NCBI GenBank assembly: GCA_014208095.1 | Contig: JACHMT010000004.1 | Coordinates: 310,001-374,000, forward strand | Length of the DNA: 64,000 nt | DNA from: Actinospineispora eucalypti | GTDB taxonomy: Bacteria; Actinomycetota; Actinomycetes; Mycobacteriales; Pseudonocardiaceae | Direction of reading: 5' to 3' | Part shown: piece by piece, positions 34,639-42,758 of the stretch | How the letters are laid out: each line of letters opens with the position of its first letter | Numbering within the stretch: the stretch's first letter is position 1 | Program-made: the position numbers and the translations under genes | Notes under the pieces: model-generated | What the model was told of the DNA's origin: nothing | The model's input: the letters and a program-made list of their open reading frames with translations, nothing else | The model's database searches: none

Positions 34639-34916
34639 CGCGCGCCGACCGAACCGAACACTCCGACCAGCAGCGCCGCCGCCGAGGCCAACGCCAGCCC
34701 GCCGAGCACCCAGAGCGACCCGATCAGGCCCTCCTGGGCCAGCCCGCCACGCCGCCTCCGACCGACAATGATCATGCCGGCGCACACCAGCAGGCCCATC
34801 ATCCCGGCCACCAGCACGCCCCACTTCAACCAGCCGATCACCTGGTCGGCCAGTGCGTCCAGCCCCGGCGGGGCCTGTGGTGGCGGGTTCGGGGCCTGAC
34901 GCGGCACGCTGATCAT
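34635..34916 (-). CDS. Small two-helix membrane protein, candidate VirB2-like pilin
   Basis: 93 residues. ATG 34916 overlaps the preceding stop and has GGAGGTG upstream. A short Pro-rich N-terminus precedes helix 1 (WLKWGVLVAGMMGLLVCAG, about residues 29-48), a basic loop RRRRGG, and helix 2 (GSLWVLGGLALASAAALLVG, about 62-81). Size, two helices joined by a basic cytoplasmic loop, and location next to the VirB6-like gene are those of TrbC/VirB2 pilins, though the usual signal peptide is absent. No sequence-level proof. Confidence 0.75.
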   Translation of the reverse strand: MISVPRQAPNPPPQAPPGLDALADQVIGWLKWGVLVAGMMGLLVCAGMIIVGRRRRGGLAQEGLIGSLWVLGGLALASAAALLVGVFGSVGAR

Positions 34917-35497
34917 GGGGCACCTCCGGTGGCGGCGCAGGCGGGCACGGGCGGTTGCGGTCCGGTCTGGGTCAGCGGCCCGGTGATCCCGGGCAGGGTC
35001 TGCGTGGTCGAGGCCGGGCCGTGCGCGCCGGGGCCGCCGCGCAACAGGCCCGCGCCGAGCACCGCCTGGGCCAGCCGGACCAGCGCGTCGGAGTACGGGC
35101 GCAGTGGTCTCGGCAGCTCCTCGGTCGGCGTCTCGGACAGCCGGGCGGCCTCGCCCAGCGGGTCGGTCAGCTCCCGCCAGTGCATCACGTACGGCACCAG
35201 GACCAGCCCGCTGACCTGCGGTTCGATCATCCGCAGCCGGGCGCGCAACGGCCCCCGCATGGGCACCGGCACGTCGGCGTTCACCGCCAGCACCGGGCGC
35301 GGCAGGTCGTGCTGGGCGAACCACGACGTCACCATGGCGGCCCGGTGCAGCGACTCACCGGTGCACCGGCACACCAACAGCTCGCAGCCGTGCCCGAACG
35401 CCCTTCCCCGGTCGTAGCCGCGCAGGGCCGTGGCCAGCGTCGTTGTCCCGACGCCGCCCGCCACACCGGCGATGCGGGGCGCGCGCAGCTGGCTCAT
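34913..35497 (-). CDS. P-loop protein with degenerate ParA-like motif
   Basis: 194 residues. It opens with GVAGGVGTTTLATALRGYD (about residues 11-29), close to the deviant Walker A KGGxGKTT of MinD/ParA but with Lys replaced (GGVGTTT), so nucleotide hydrolysis is doubtful. LLVCRCTGESLHRAA and PVLAVNADVPVP follow at spacings similar to SIMIBI proteins. The last 45 residues are Pro/Gly/Thr-rich. Both ends overlap neighbours (ATGA), so it is the second gene of the T4SS-like operon. It may pair with the C-terminal MinD-like protein of the same operon. Confidence 0.72.
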   Translation of the reverse strand: MSQLRAPRIAGVAGGVGTTTLATALRGYDRGRAFGHGCELLVCRCTGESLHRAAMVTSWFAQHDLPRPVLAVNADVPVPMRGPLRARLRMIEPQVSGLVLVPYVMHWRELTDPLGEAARLSETPTEELPRPLRPYSDALVRLAQAVLGAGLLRGGPGAHGPASTTQTLPGITGPLTQTGPQPPVPACAATGGAP

Positions 35498-37089
35498 CGC
35501 GCCCCTCGGCCGCCGGCGGGCGGCCGGGTGGTCGATCGCCGGGTGGTCTGCCGCCGGGCCGGCTTGCGGGTGGCGCCGGCGTTTGCCGGTTCGTCGCCGG
35601 CCGCCGGTCCCTCGTCGATGGAAGCTTCCGCCGCCGCTTCTGTTTCGAGGTCGGCTTTCCCGAGGTCGGCTTTCCCGAGGTGGGCCTTCCCGAGGTGGGC
35701 ACTGTCGGCCGCGCCGGCCTCCGGGCGCGGCGGCTCCTCGGCGGCCGAGGGGGAGTCCTCGCCGGACGGCGCTGGGCCGTCCTCGTCCGGCTCGCGGTCC
35801 TCGTCACCGAGCTGCTCGTCCCAGGTGTCCACGACCAGCCGGCCCTGGTCGCGGGTGATGGGCACGGTGAGGCGCACCCAGTAGGAGTCCAGGCTCTTCC
35901 AACCGCGCGCGGTCGGCGCCGGGGCCACGGCGGGCACCCCGGCCACCTCGAGCTCGCCGGCCGGCGCCGGGTCGGCCGGCTCGCCGACCTTGCGGTACGG
36001 CGTCACCCGCACCCGCACGTCGACGATCACCCGGCCCTCCCCGTCCGGGTGCACCGCGCCGGGCAGTGCGAACTCGGCCCGCTGCCGGCCCCGTCCCGAC
36101 CAGCCGAGCAGCGAGGCGCTCCCCAGCACGTCCGAAGGCAGGTACTGCTTCAGCACGTCGCCCCGGCGCCGGGGCGCGGCCTCGTCCCAGGACAGGTAGT
36201 CGGCGGCGAACGCTCCGGCCAGTGCGCCGGCCTCCATCGGGTTGATCGGCCCGAGCGCGTCCAGCCAGGTGGTCGCGTCGGCGGCGTGCTCGGCCGGCGG
36301 TTCCGGCGCGGGCGGCTCCGGGGACTGGGTTACCCGGCGGGCGGCGGCGAGCAACTTGCCCATCTTCGGAGTGCGCCGGCCGGTGTCGTCGGTGGAAGGT
36401 GAGGAGGCGCGCTCGCCGTTGGGCTGAAAGCGCTGGTCGCGGTGGTCGTGGGTGAGCAGCGGCAGCCAACCGTCCGCGTCCGCCGGAGCGGTCGTCGGGG
36501 CCGCTGCCATCCCGGCCGGGGCGCCCACCCCCGGCATCCCCGCCCCGGGCGCCGCCGGCATCCCCGGTGACGTGCCCATCCCCGGCACCGCTGGCATGCC
36601 GGGCGAGGTTCCCGGTCCGGGCAGTGCTGGCATGCCGGGTGAGGTTCCCGGGCCGGGCAGTGCTGGCATGCCGGGTGAGGTTCCCGGGCCGGGCAGCGCC
36701 GGCATGCCGGGTGAGGTGCCCATGCCCGGTGAGGCAGGCATACCGGGTGAGGTACCGATGACCGGTGCCGGTGGCAAGCCCGGTGACGGGTTCATGCCGA
36801 GGGCTGGTGGCATCCCGGGCGGGGTGCCGGGTGCCGGCATACCGGCGGGCGGGGCGTTGGCACCCGCCGGAGTGGCCCACGGCGGCAGCGGTTCGGGCTG
36901 GCCGAGGACCGCGCTGCGCGGGTCGGAGCCGGCGGGGCCGAAGGCCGGCCAGCCGCCGAACGGGTCACCCCCGGGCAGCGGCGGCAGCTGTTCGGCCGGG
37001 CGGGATGCGCCTGGCTGTGGTTCCGGCTCGACCGACCACCAGGCGCTGGACGCCGGCGGCCGGGAGGCCTCACGCCTGCGTCGGAACAT
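35494..37089 (-). CDS. Proline-rich protein with a TcpC/VirB8-like domain, first gene of the operon
   Basis: 531 residues from ATG 37089, chosen because GAGGAG precedes it; ATG 37107 would add six residues. Residues 1-215 are Pro/Gly/Met-rich, including five near-identical 12-residue GTSPGMPALPGP units. Residues about 280-430 form a folded domain (GPINPMEAGALAGAFAADYLSWDE, VLKQYLPSDV, VIVDVRVRVTPYRKV, SYWVRLTVPITRDQGRLVV) resembling the NTF2-like domains of TcpC conjugation proteins. The C-terminus is acidic, includes AHLGKADLGK repeats, and ends with a basic Arg/Thr tail. No membrane helix is seen. This assignment is tentative. Confidence 0.7.
   Translation of the reverse strand: MFRRRREASRPPASSAWWSVEPEPQPGASRPAEQLPPLPGGDPFGGWPAFGPAGSDPRSAVLGQPEPLPPWATPAGANAPPAGMPAPGTPPGMPPALGMNPSPGLPPAPVIGTSPGMPASPGMGTSPGMPALPGPGTSPGMPALPGPGTSPGMPALPGPGTSPGMPAVPGMGTSPGMPAAPGAGMPGVGAPAGMAAAPTTAPADADGWLPLLTHDHRDQRFQPNGERASSPSTDDTGRRTPKMGKLLAAARRVTQSPEPPAPEPPAEHAADATTWLDALGPINPMEAGALAGAFAADYLSWDEAAPRRRGDVLKQYLPSDVLGSASLLGWSGRGRQRAEFALPGAVHPDGEGRVIVDVRVRVTPYRKVGEPADPAPAGELEVAGVPAVAPAPTARGWKSLDSYWVRLTVPITRDQGRLVVDTWDEQLGDEDREPDEDGPAPSGEDSPSAAEEPPRPEAGAADSAHLGKAHLGKADLGKADLETEAAAEASIDEGPAAGDEPANAGATRKPARRQTTRRSTTRPPAGGRGAR
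36564..36743. repeat. Tandem 36-bp coding repeats
   Basis: Five units of about 36 bp encode G-T-S-P-G-M-P-A-L/V-P-G-P. The three central units are almost identical at DNA level. Located in the proline-rich N-terminus of the first operon gene. Confidence 0.9.
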
Positions 37090-37252
37090 CGCCGGCTCCT
37101 CATCCATCCCGATGGACAGCCGGCCCGGAGATGGCGTCGCCGGGTCGGCTGTGTCGGGCCGACACTAGGAACGCGAGTCACCCACCCGAGGTGGTTTCGC
37201 ACGCACCATTTGCGATCGCGAATGTTTCGCCGTAAAGCCTTGACAAGGCGGT

Positions 37253-38530
37253 TTACTCGAAACGCAGCGCTTCGATCGGCTCCAGGCGGGCCGCCCGCCA
37301 GGCCGGATAGCCGCCGGCGACCAGGCCGATCAGCAGGCTGATGCCGAAGGCCGCCGCGATCGGCGCCGGGGACAGCACCGGGTGGAACGAGGCCAGCGGA
37401 CCCCGGGAACCCGCCCCGCCCATGTTGGCCAGCAATGCGGTGAGGCCCAGCACGCCCCCCACGCTGAGGGCGATGCCGATGAGACCGCCCAGCCCGGCCA
37501 GGGTGATCGACTCCAGCACGAATTGGCCCATGATGGCCCCGTCGCTGGCCCCGACCGCCTTGCGCGTGCCGATCTCCCGGGTCCGGTCGGTGACCGAGAC
37601 CAGCATGATGTTCAGCACGCCGATCCCCCCGACCAGCAGGGAGATCGCCGCCACCGCCGGCACCGCGGTCGTCACCAGGTCGATGATCCCGGTGAACGTC
37701 TTGACCCGGCTGCCCAGGTCCTGCGCCTGGAAGTCGTCGAACTGCGGGTCCTCGATCCGGTGGTTGTTGCGCAGCGTCTGGATGATCTCCGCCTTGGCCA
37801 CCGGCACGTCGGCGGTGGATGTGGCCTTCACCGACAGCGAGCTGATCTGGTCGGCGCTGGTGCCGAAGTTGGACCCGATGATCCCGGCCCGGGCCGCCTT
37901 CATCGGCATGATCACCACGTTGTCGTTGGCCGCGCCGAACGAGTCCAGCACGCCGATGACCTTGAACAGGATGTTGTTGATGCGCAGCGTCTTGTTGACC
38001 GCCTGGTGCGGGTCCGGCCCGTACAGCGCGGAAGAGACCAGCGGCCCGAGGATGGCCACCTTCGCCCCGGACTGATCCTGGGCGTCGGTGAAGAAGCCGC
38101 CGGCGGCCAGCGACATCTGACGGGCGCTCAGGTAGTTCGCGGTGGTGCCGACCACCGAGGCGGACCGGTACTGCGCGCCCGGGGTGGACGCGGTGACCGC
38201 CTTGCCGACCTGGCCGGCCGCGCTGGTGCTGGACCCGGTGACCTGCGGCACGATCTCCGCCACGTGCGGCAGCTTGGAGATCGACTCCAGGTCCTCGTCG
38301 GTGAGCGGGCGGGCCGCCGGCCCGCCCGGGATCGGGGATAACTTCGGTACCACGGTGATGCTGTTCGCCACGGGTTCCACGGCCGCGTTCACCGCCCCGG
38401 ACAGCCCCTGGCCCAGCGAGGTCAGCAAGATGACCGCGGCGACCCCGATGATCAGGCCCAGCATGGTCAGCATGGAGCGCAGCTTGTGCGCCCGCAGACC
38501 ACGCAGCGCGATGGTCAGAATATCGCTCAC
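37253..38530 (-). CDS. MacB/FtsX-type ABC transporter permease
   Basis: 425 residues from GTG 38530. One helix at about residues 15-38 (SMLTMLGLIIGVAAVILLTSLGQG) is followed by a large extracytoplasmic MacB-PCD domain and three helices near the C-terminus, with the DRTREIGTRKAVGAS coupling motif that contacts the ATPase. The family exports antibiotics, lipoproteins or peptides, or transmits mechanical signals. No ATP-binding subunit or periplasmic adaptor is adjacent, so its ATPase must be encoded elsewhere. It is divergent from bioB with about 150 bp between them. Confidence 0.88.
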   Translation of the reverse strand: MSDILTIALRGLRAHKLRSMLTMLGLIIGVAAVILLTSLGQGLSGAVNAAVEPVANSITVVPKLSPIPGGPAARPLTDEDLESISKLPHVAEIVPQVTGSSTSAAGQVGKAVTASTPGAQYRSASVVGTTANYLSARQMSLAAGGFFTDAQDQSGAKVAILGPLVSSALYGPDPHQAVNKTLRINNILFKVIGVLDSFGAANDNVVIMPMKAARAGIIGSNFGTSADQISSLSVKATSTADVPVAKAEIIQTLRNNHRIEDPQFDDFQAQDLGSRVKTFTGIIDLVTTAVPAVAAISLLVGGIGVLNIMLVSVTDRTREIGTRKAVGASDGAIMGQFVLESITLAGLGGLIGIALSVGGVLGLTALLANMGGAGSRGPLASFHPVLSPAPIAAAFGISLLIGLVAGGYPAWRAARLEPIEALRFE

Positions 38531-38678
38531 GATCACCCATCCAGTCTGTCCACCGGTAGCTGATAGCAAGCCAGGACTTTTCTGGGAACGTGCTAAGAAA
38601 CACGCGTCAAACTTTCCCGCCCGGTTTTGTCGGCTTGGCCGCTGGCTCGCCGATGCGGCGATCACTGAAGCTGTCCGG

Positions 38679-39740
38679 GTGACCGATTTCCTCTCCGAGC
38701 TCGCCGCCCGATCCCTCCGCCGCGAACCGCTGACCAGGGAAGACGCCCTCCGGGTCCTGGACGGCGAGGACGAGCTGATCGACGTCGTGGCCGCCGCCGC
38801 GCGGGTTCGCCGGCACTTCTTCGGCCGCCGGGTGAAGCTCAACACGATCATCAACATGAAGTCCGGGCTGTGCCCGGAGGACTGCGGCTACTGCTCGCAG
38901 CGGCTGGGCTCGGTCTCGGAGATCCTCAAGTACTCGTGGATCGACCCGGACCAGGCCGCCGAGCACGCCGCCTCCGCCGTGGCCGCCGGGGCCAAGCGGG
39001 TCTGCCTGGTGGCCAGCGGGCGTGGCCCCGGCGACCGGGACATCCGCCGGGTGGAGCACACCATCGAGAAGATCAAGGACGACAGCCCGGACGTGGAGAT
39101 CTGCGTCTGCCTGGGCCTGCTCGGGGACGGCCAGGCCGACCGGCTGCGGGAAGCCGGCGCACACGCGTACAGCCACAACCTGAACACCAGCGAGGCGCAC
39201 TACCGGGAGATCTGCTCGACGCACACCTTCGCCGACCGGGTGGACACCCTGCGGCGCGCCGCGCACGCCGGCCTCTCCCCCTGCTCCGGCGCGATCTTCG
39301 GCATGGGCGAGACCAGCGACGACGTGGTGGACCTGGCGTTCGCGCTGCGCGAGCTGGACCCGGACTCGGTGCCGGTGAACTTCCTCATCCCGTTCCAGGG
39401 CACGCCGCTCGGCGGGCGCTGGGAGCTGACTCCGGAGCGCTGCCTGCGCATCCTGGCGCTGTTCCGGTTCGTCTTCCCGGACGTGGAGGTGCGGCTGGCC
39501 GGCGGCCGGGAGATCCACCTGCGCGGGCAGCAGGCGTTGGCCCTGCACCTGGCCAACTCGATGTTCCTCGGCGACTACCTGACCAGCGAGGGCCAGCCCG
39601 GCGCGGACGACCGCCAGCTGATCGCCGACGCCGGCTTCGTCATCGAGGGAACCGGGGAACGGACCCTCCCCGACGCCCGCCACGACCTGGTCGCGCTGCG
39701 CCGCCGGGGCGCCGGCACCGACCTCCCGGCCAACGCGTGA
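38679..39740 (+). CDS. bioB: Biotin synthase
   Basis: 353 residues. GTG start at 38679. The radical-SAM cluster CxxxCxxC is C65PEDC69GYC72. The segments VCLVASGRGPGDRD, YSHNLNTSEAHY, FGMGETSDDVVDLAF and VNFLIPFQGTPL are characteristic of BioB, which inserts sulfur into dethiobiotin. The [2Fe-2S] cluster residues of the barrel are also expected. No bioA, bioF or bioD gene is nearby; in this region it stands alone. No biotin-repressor site was recognised upstream. Confidence 0.93.
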   Translation: MTDFLSELAARSLRREPLTREDALRVLDGEDELIDVVAAAARVRRHFFGRRVKLNTIINMKSGLCPEDCGYCSQRLGSVSEILKYSWIDPDQAAEHAASAVAAGAKRVCLVASGRGPGDRDIRRVEHTIEKIKDDSPDVEICVCLGLLGDGQADRLREAGAHAYSHNLNTSEAHYREICSTHTFADRVDTLRRAAHAGLSPCSGAIFGMGETSDDVVDLAFALRELDPDSVPVNFLIPFQGTPLGGRWELTPERCLRILALFRFVFPDVEVRLAGGREIHLRGQQALALHLANSMFLGDYLTSEGQPGADDRQLIADAGFVIEGTGERTLPDARHDLVALRRRGAGTDLPANA

Positions 39741-39743
39741 TCT

Positions 39744-41243
39744 TTAAGGAAGAGCCCAGGTGTGGACGGGGACGTTGGAGCGCATCCAGTCCTGGTAGCG
39801 GGTAAGCATGCCGCGGATGGCGGTGATCCGGTCGGCGCCCCGGCGTTCCAGGGTCTCCACCGCCCGCAGCTGCCACCAGCTGCCGGTTCGCCCGCTGGCG
39901 CACCGTGCCTCGATCGCGTCCAGGTAGCGGCCGGAGACCGCGTCGGCCACGCCCAGCTCGGCCAGCCCGTCGGCGGCCAACGGCAGCAGCCGGCGCAGCA
40001 CCAGGTCGGCCGGGCGGATCCAGCCCTCGTCCGGCCAGTACAGCGACGCGTAGAGGCCGTCCTTGGCGGCCAGCGAGAAGTTCTGCTCGGCGGCGGCGAA
40101 CGGCAGCCGCGCCCAGATCGGCTGCTCGTCCTGGGTGAGCATGCGCAGCATCCCGTAGAAGAACATCGCGTTGGCCACCATGTCGACCACGGTCGGGCCG
40201 GCCGGCAGCACCCGGTTCTCCACCCGCAGGTGCGGCCGGCCGTCCGCGATGTCGTAGATCGGCCGGTTCCACCGCCAGATCGTGCCGTTGTGCAGCCGCA
40301 GCTCCTCCAGCGCGGGGATCCGGCCGGCGGCCAGTTCGGCCTGCGGGTCCTGGTCCTCGGCCACCGGCAGCAGGCCGGGGAAGTAGCGCACGTTCTCCTC
40401 GAACAGCTCGAAGATCGAGTTGATCCACCGCTCGCCGAACCAGACCCTCGGGCGCACCCCCTGGTTGCGCAGCTCCGGCGAGCGCACGTCGGTGGCCTGC
40501 AGGAACAACGGCACGCGGGTCTCCGCCCACAGCCGCCGGCCGAGCAGGAACGGGGAGTTCGCCCCCACCGCGACCTGGACCCCGGACACGCACTGCGCGG
40601 CGTTCCAGTGCGCCGCGAAGGTGTCCGGCGGGACCTGCAGGTGCAGCTGCAACGAGGTGCAGGCGGCCTCGGGGATGATCGAGTCGAAGTCCATGTGCAG
40701 GTGCTCGGGGGCCTGCCCGTTGCTGGTCGTGCCGTCGATGTCCAGCAGGAACGGCTCGCCCCGCGCGGCCAGCATCTGCTCGTTCAGCGCGGTGTAGCGG
40801 GCTTCCGGGGAGAGCCGGTCGGCCACCAGGTGCCGCTCGGTGAGGCTGGGCAGGATGCCGATGGTGAGCACCTGGGCGCCCACCGACCCGGCCTGCTTCT
40901 CGATCTCGGCGAGCAGGTCCAGCACGTGGTGTTCGAGGTAGCGGCCCTGCTCGCCGCGCAGGGGCCGGGGCGGCACGTTCAGCTCGACGTTCCAGCGACC
41001 CAGCTCGGAGGTCAGCTCGGGGGAGTCGACGCCGTCCAGTACGGCCAGGTTGCGCATCGCCGGGTCGAGCCGCTGATCCACGAGATTGAGCTCGACCTCC
41101 AGCCCGGTGGTCGACTCGGTGTCCTCTGCGAAATGGCCGTCGCGCAACATGCTGGCCAATGCATTGAGGCAGCGGTGCACCTTGCCGCGATACTGCTGAC
41201 GCTCCGCGCGGGTGAACGAGCTTCGGGCCAATTCACGGCCCAC
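39744..41243 (-). CDS. Glutamate-cysteine ligase family 2 (carboxylate-amine ligase-like) protein
   Basis: 499 residues. GTG 41243 preceded by GAGGAGGGG. TTGLEVELNLVD (ATP/substrate-binding Glu pair), PEHLHMDFDS, SLQLHLQVPP, GVQVAVGANSPFL and RPHLRVENRVLPAGPT are the GCS2 signature seen in YbdK and in actinobacterial glutamate-cysteine ligase homologues. The family joins an amino group to a gamma-carboxylate with ATP. The larger size than YbdK (about 370) includes an extra C-terminal region. Actinobacteria normally use mycothiol or ergothioneine rather than glutathione, so the true product is uncertain. The gene converges on bioB with 3 bp between stops. Confidence 0.85.
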   Translation of the reverse strand: MGRELARSSFTRAERQQYRGKVHRCLNALASMLRDGHFAEDTESTTGLEVELNLVDQRLDPAMRNLAVLDGVDSPELTSELGRWNVELNVPPRPLRGEQGRYLEHHVLDLLAEIEKQAGSVGAQVLTIGILPSLTERHLVADRLSPEARYTALNEQMLAARGEPFLLDIDGTTSNGQAPEHLHMDFDSIIPEAACTSLQLHLQVPPDTFAAHWNAAQCVSGVQVAVGANSPFLLGRRLWAETRVPLFLQATDVRSPELRNQGVRPRVWFGERWINSIFELFEENVRYFPGLLPVAEDQDPQAELAAGRIPALEELRLHNGTIWRWNRPIYDIADGRPHLRVENRVLPAGPTVVDMVANAMFFYGMLRMLTQDEQPIWARLPFAAAEQNFSLAAKDGLYASLYWPDEGWIRPADLVLRRLLPLAADGLAELGVADAVSGRYLDAIEARCASGRTGSWWQLRAVETLERRGADRITAIRGMLTRYQDWMRSNVPVHTWALP

Positions 41244-41367
41244 TCGACCCCTCCTCGATCATCGAACTGACTACATGCGCACTAGCGTTTGGCGCGGCCT
41301 ACCACCGTGGCACAACAGGCGGGGAGAATCTACGCCTGACCGGATGACGAACAGGCAACATTCTCAT

Positions 41368-42177
41368 ATGGCGCACGTGATACCACTAAGATCCGCCGGC
41401 GATCCCCGGGTGGACGATTTCCGTGATCTGACGACGGCGGACCGCCGCCCGGATCGCCCCGGCGGCCGGGGTCTGGTGATCGCCGAGGGCGTGGTCGTGG
41501 TGCGCCGCCTACTGGGCTCGCCGTACCCGCCGCGCGCACTCCTCGGAGTGCCGGCCAAGATCGCCGAACTGGCTCCTGACCTGGCCGGACACGACATTCC
41601 GGCCTACCAGTGCGACGCCTCGACGATGGCCGAGGTGGTCGGGTTCCACCTCAACCGGGGCGTGCTCGCGGTGGCCGACCGGGCCACTCCGGTGGCGCTC
41701 CCGACGCTGCTCGCCGGCTCCCGGGTGCTGGCCGTGCTGGAAGGTGTCAATGATCACGAAAACCTGGGCGCGCTGTTCCGCAACGCGGCCGCGCTCGGGG
41801 TGTCCGGGATCTTGCTCGGGCCGCGCTGCGCGGACCCGCTCTACCGCCGCTCGGTGCGGGTCTCGATGGGGCACGTGTTGCGGGTCCCGTTCGCCCCGCT
41901 GGACGCCGAACCGTTCGCCAAGGGGCTGGCCGAGCTGCGCGCCTCCGGCTTCCGGGTGGTCGCGCTGACTCCCAGGGCCGAGGCGAAACCGCTCGCCGCG
42001 GCGGGACTTTCCGGGGCGAAGGTCGCCGTATTGCTCGGCGCCGAAGGTCCAGGTCTCTCCGAGGAGGCGCTGGCCGCCGCCGACGAGTGGGTCCGGGTGC
42101 CCATGGCGCCCGGCGTCGACTCGCTGAACGTGGCCACGGCCGCCGCCGTCGCCTTCTACGCCGCCCTGGACGCCTGA
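41368..42177 (+). CDS. TrmH/SpoU-family RNA 2'-O-methyltransferase
   Basis: 269 residues from ATG 41368 (TTCTCAT just before it, no strong ribosome-binding site). The SPOUT fold motifs are in order: VLEGVNDHENLGALFRNAAALG (motif 1 with its Asn/Arg), VAVLLGAEGPGLSEE (motif 2) and VRVPMAPGVDSLNVATAAAVAFY (motif 3, the knot). The N-terminal region contains the accessory RNA-binding fold. The position between here and the DUF2537, sepH and serC genes is conserved in mycobacteria (Rv0881-Rv0884c order). Target is probably rRNA or tRNA, not resolved. It is divergent from the ligase gene. Confidence 0.9.
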   Translation: MAHVIPLRSAGDPRVDDFRDLTTADRRPDRPGGRGLVIAEGVVVVRRLLGSPYPPRALLGVPAKIAELAPDLAGHDIPAYQCDASTMAEVVGFHLNRGVLAVADRATPVALPTLLAGSRVLAVLEGVNDHENLGALFRNAAALGVSGILLGPRCADPLYRRSVRVSMGHVLRVPFAPLDAEPFAKGLAELRASGFRVVALTPRAEAKPLAAAGLSGAKVAVLLGAEGPGLSEEALAAADEWVRVPMAPGVDSLNVATAAAVAFYAALDA

Positions 42178-42222
42178 CCGTTCTTCCACGACGCCGCTCT
42201 CTCTCAGGTGCCTCCGACGACG

Positions 42223-42343
42223 CTATGGCTCTGCGTGGAAATACGCGCCACTCGCCGGATGCGCGGCAGCGGAAGCGGAGCGCTCGAAAGGGCGAGTGGC
42301 GTCGGGCCGACCAGGTGTCGCGTATTTCCACGCAGAGCCATAG
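42223..42343. repeat. 121-bp nested inverted-repeat element
   Basis: Outer perfect 25-base arms at 42223-42247 and 42319-42343 begin CTATGGCTCTGCGTGGAAAT. An inner perfect 11-base stem (42246-42256 with 42291-42301, CGCCACTCGCC) lies inside, with about 34 bases in its loop and 17 unpaired bases on one side. It occupies the gap between trmH and the DUF2537 gene and looks like a mobile hairpin element or terminator. Confidence 0.85.
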
Positions 42344-42425
42344 TGGCGAAAACGGGTCTCGGAGGAGAGAGGCGGGAGTGCACCCCTTGGGACGGCGTGG
42401 GGTGCGCGCTGCATAGGGTGGAAGC

Positions 42426-42728
42426 GTGACGCTGGCGGGACGGGAGCGAGAGGAGCCAACGCCGTGGGCGACCGGGCTCACCGTCGCGGCGATCATGGGC
42501 GGTCTGGTGTTCGTCATCGACCTGCTGCTGGCCCGGTCGCTGGCCGCGTCGTTCGGCTGGGTATGGATACCGGCCAACCTGCTGATGACCGCCGGGCTGA
42601 CGCCTTCGTACCTGCTGCTGCGCCATCAACGCACCTGGCGTTGGGTGGCGTACGGCGTCGCGGCCGGGCTGGGTGTGGCCTGGTTCGCGCTGCTGGTCGG
42701 GCTGGCGTTCGCCGGTCCGCGCGGCTGA
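42426..42728 (+). CDS. DUF2537 small membrane protein
   Basis: 100 residues, GTG start. Three hydrophobic helices (about residues 17-37, 47-62, 73-96) with a Trp-rich segment FGWVWIPANLLM are the DUF2537 pattern, conserved between the trmH-type gene and sepH in actinobacteria. No function known; the conserved neighbourhood suggests a link with the envelope or cell division. Confidence 0.8.
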   Translation: MTLAGREREEPTPWATGLTVAAIMGGLVFVIDLLLARSLAASFGWVWIPANLLMTAGLTPSYLLLRHQRTWRWVAYGVAAGLGVAWFALLVGLAFAGPRG

Positions 42729-42758
42729 TCAGCCGCGCCGCGACTCAGCCGCTGCTAC

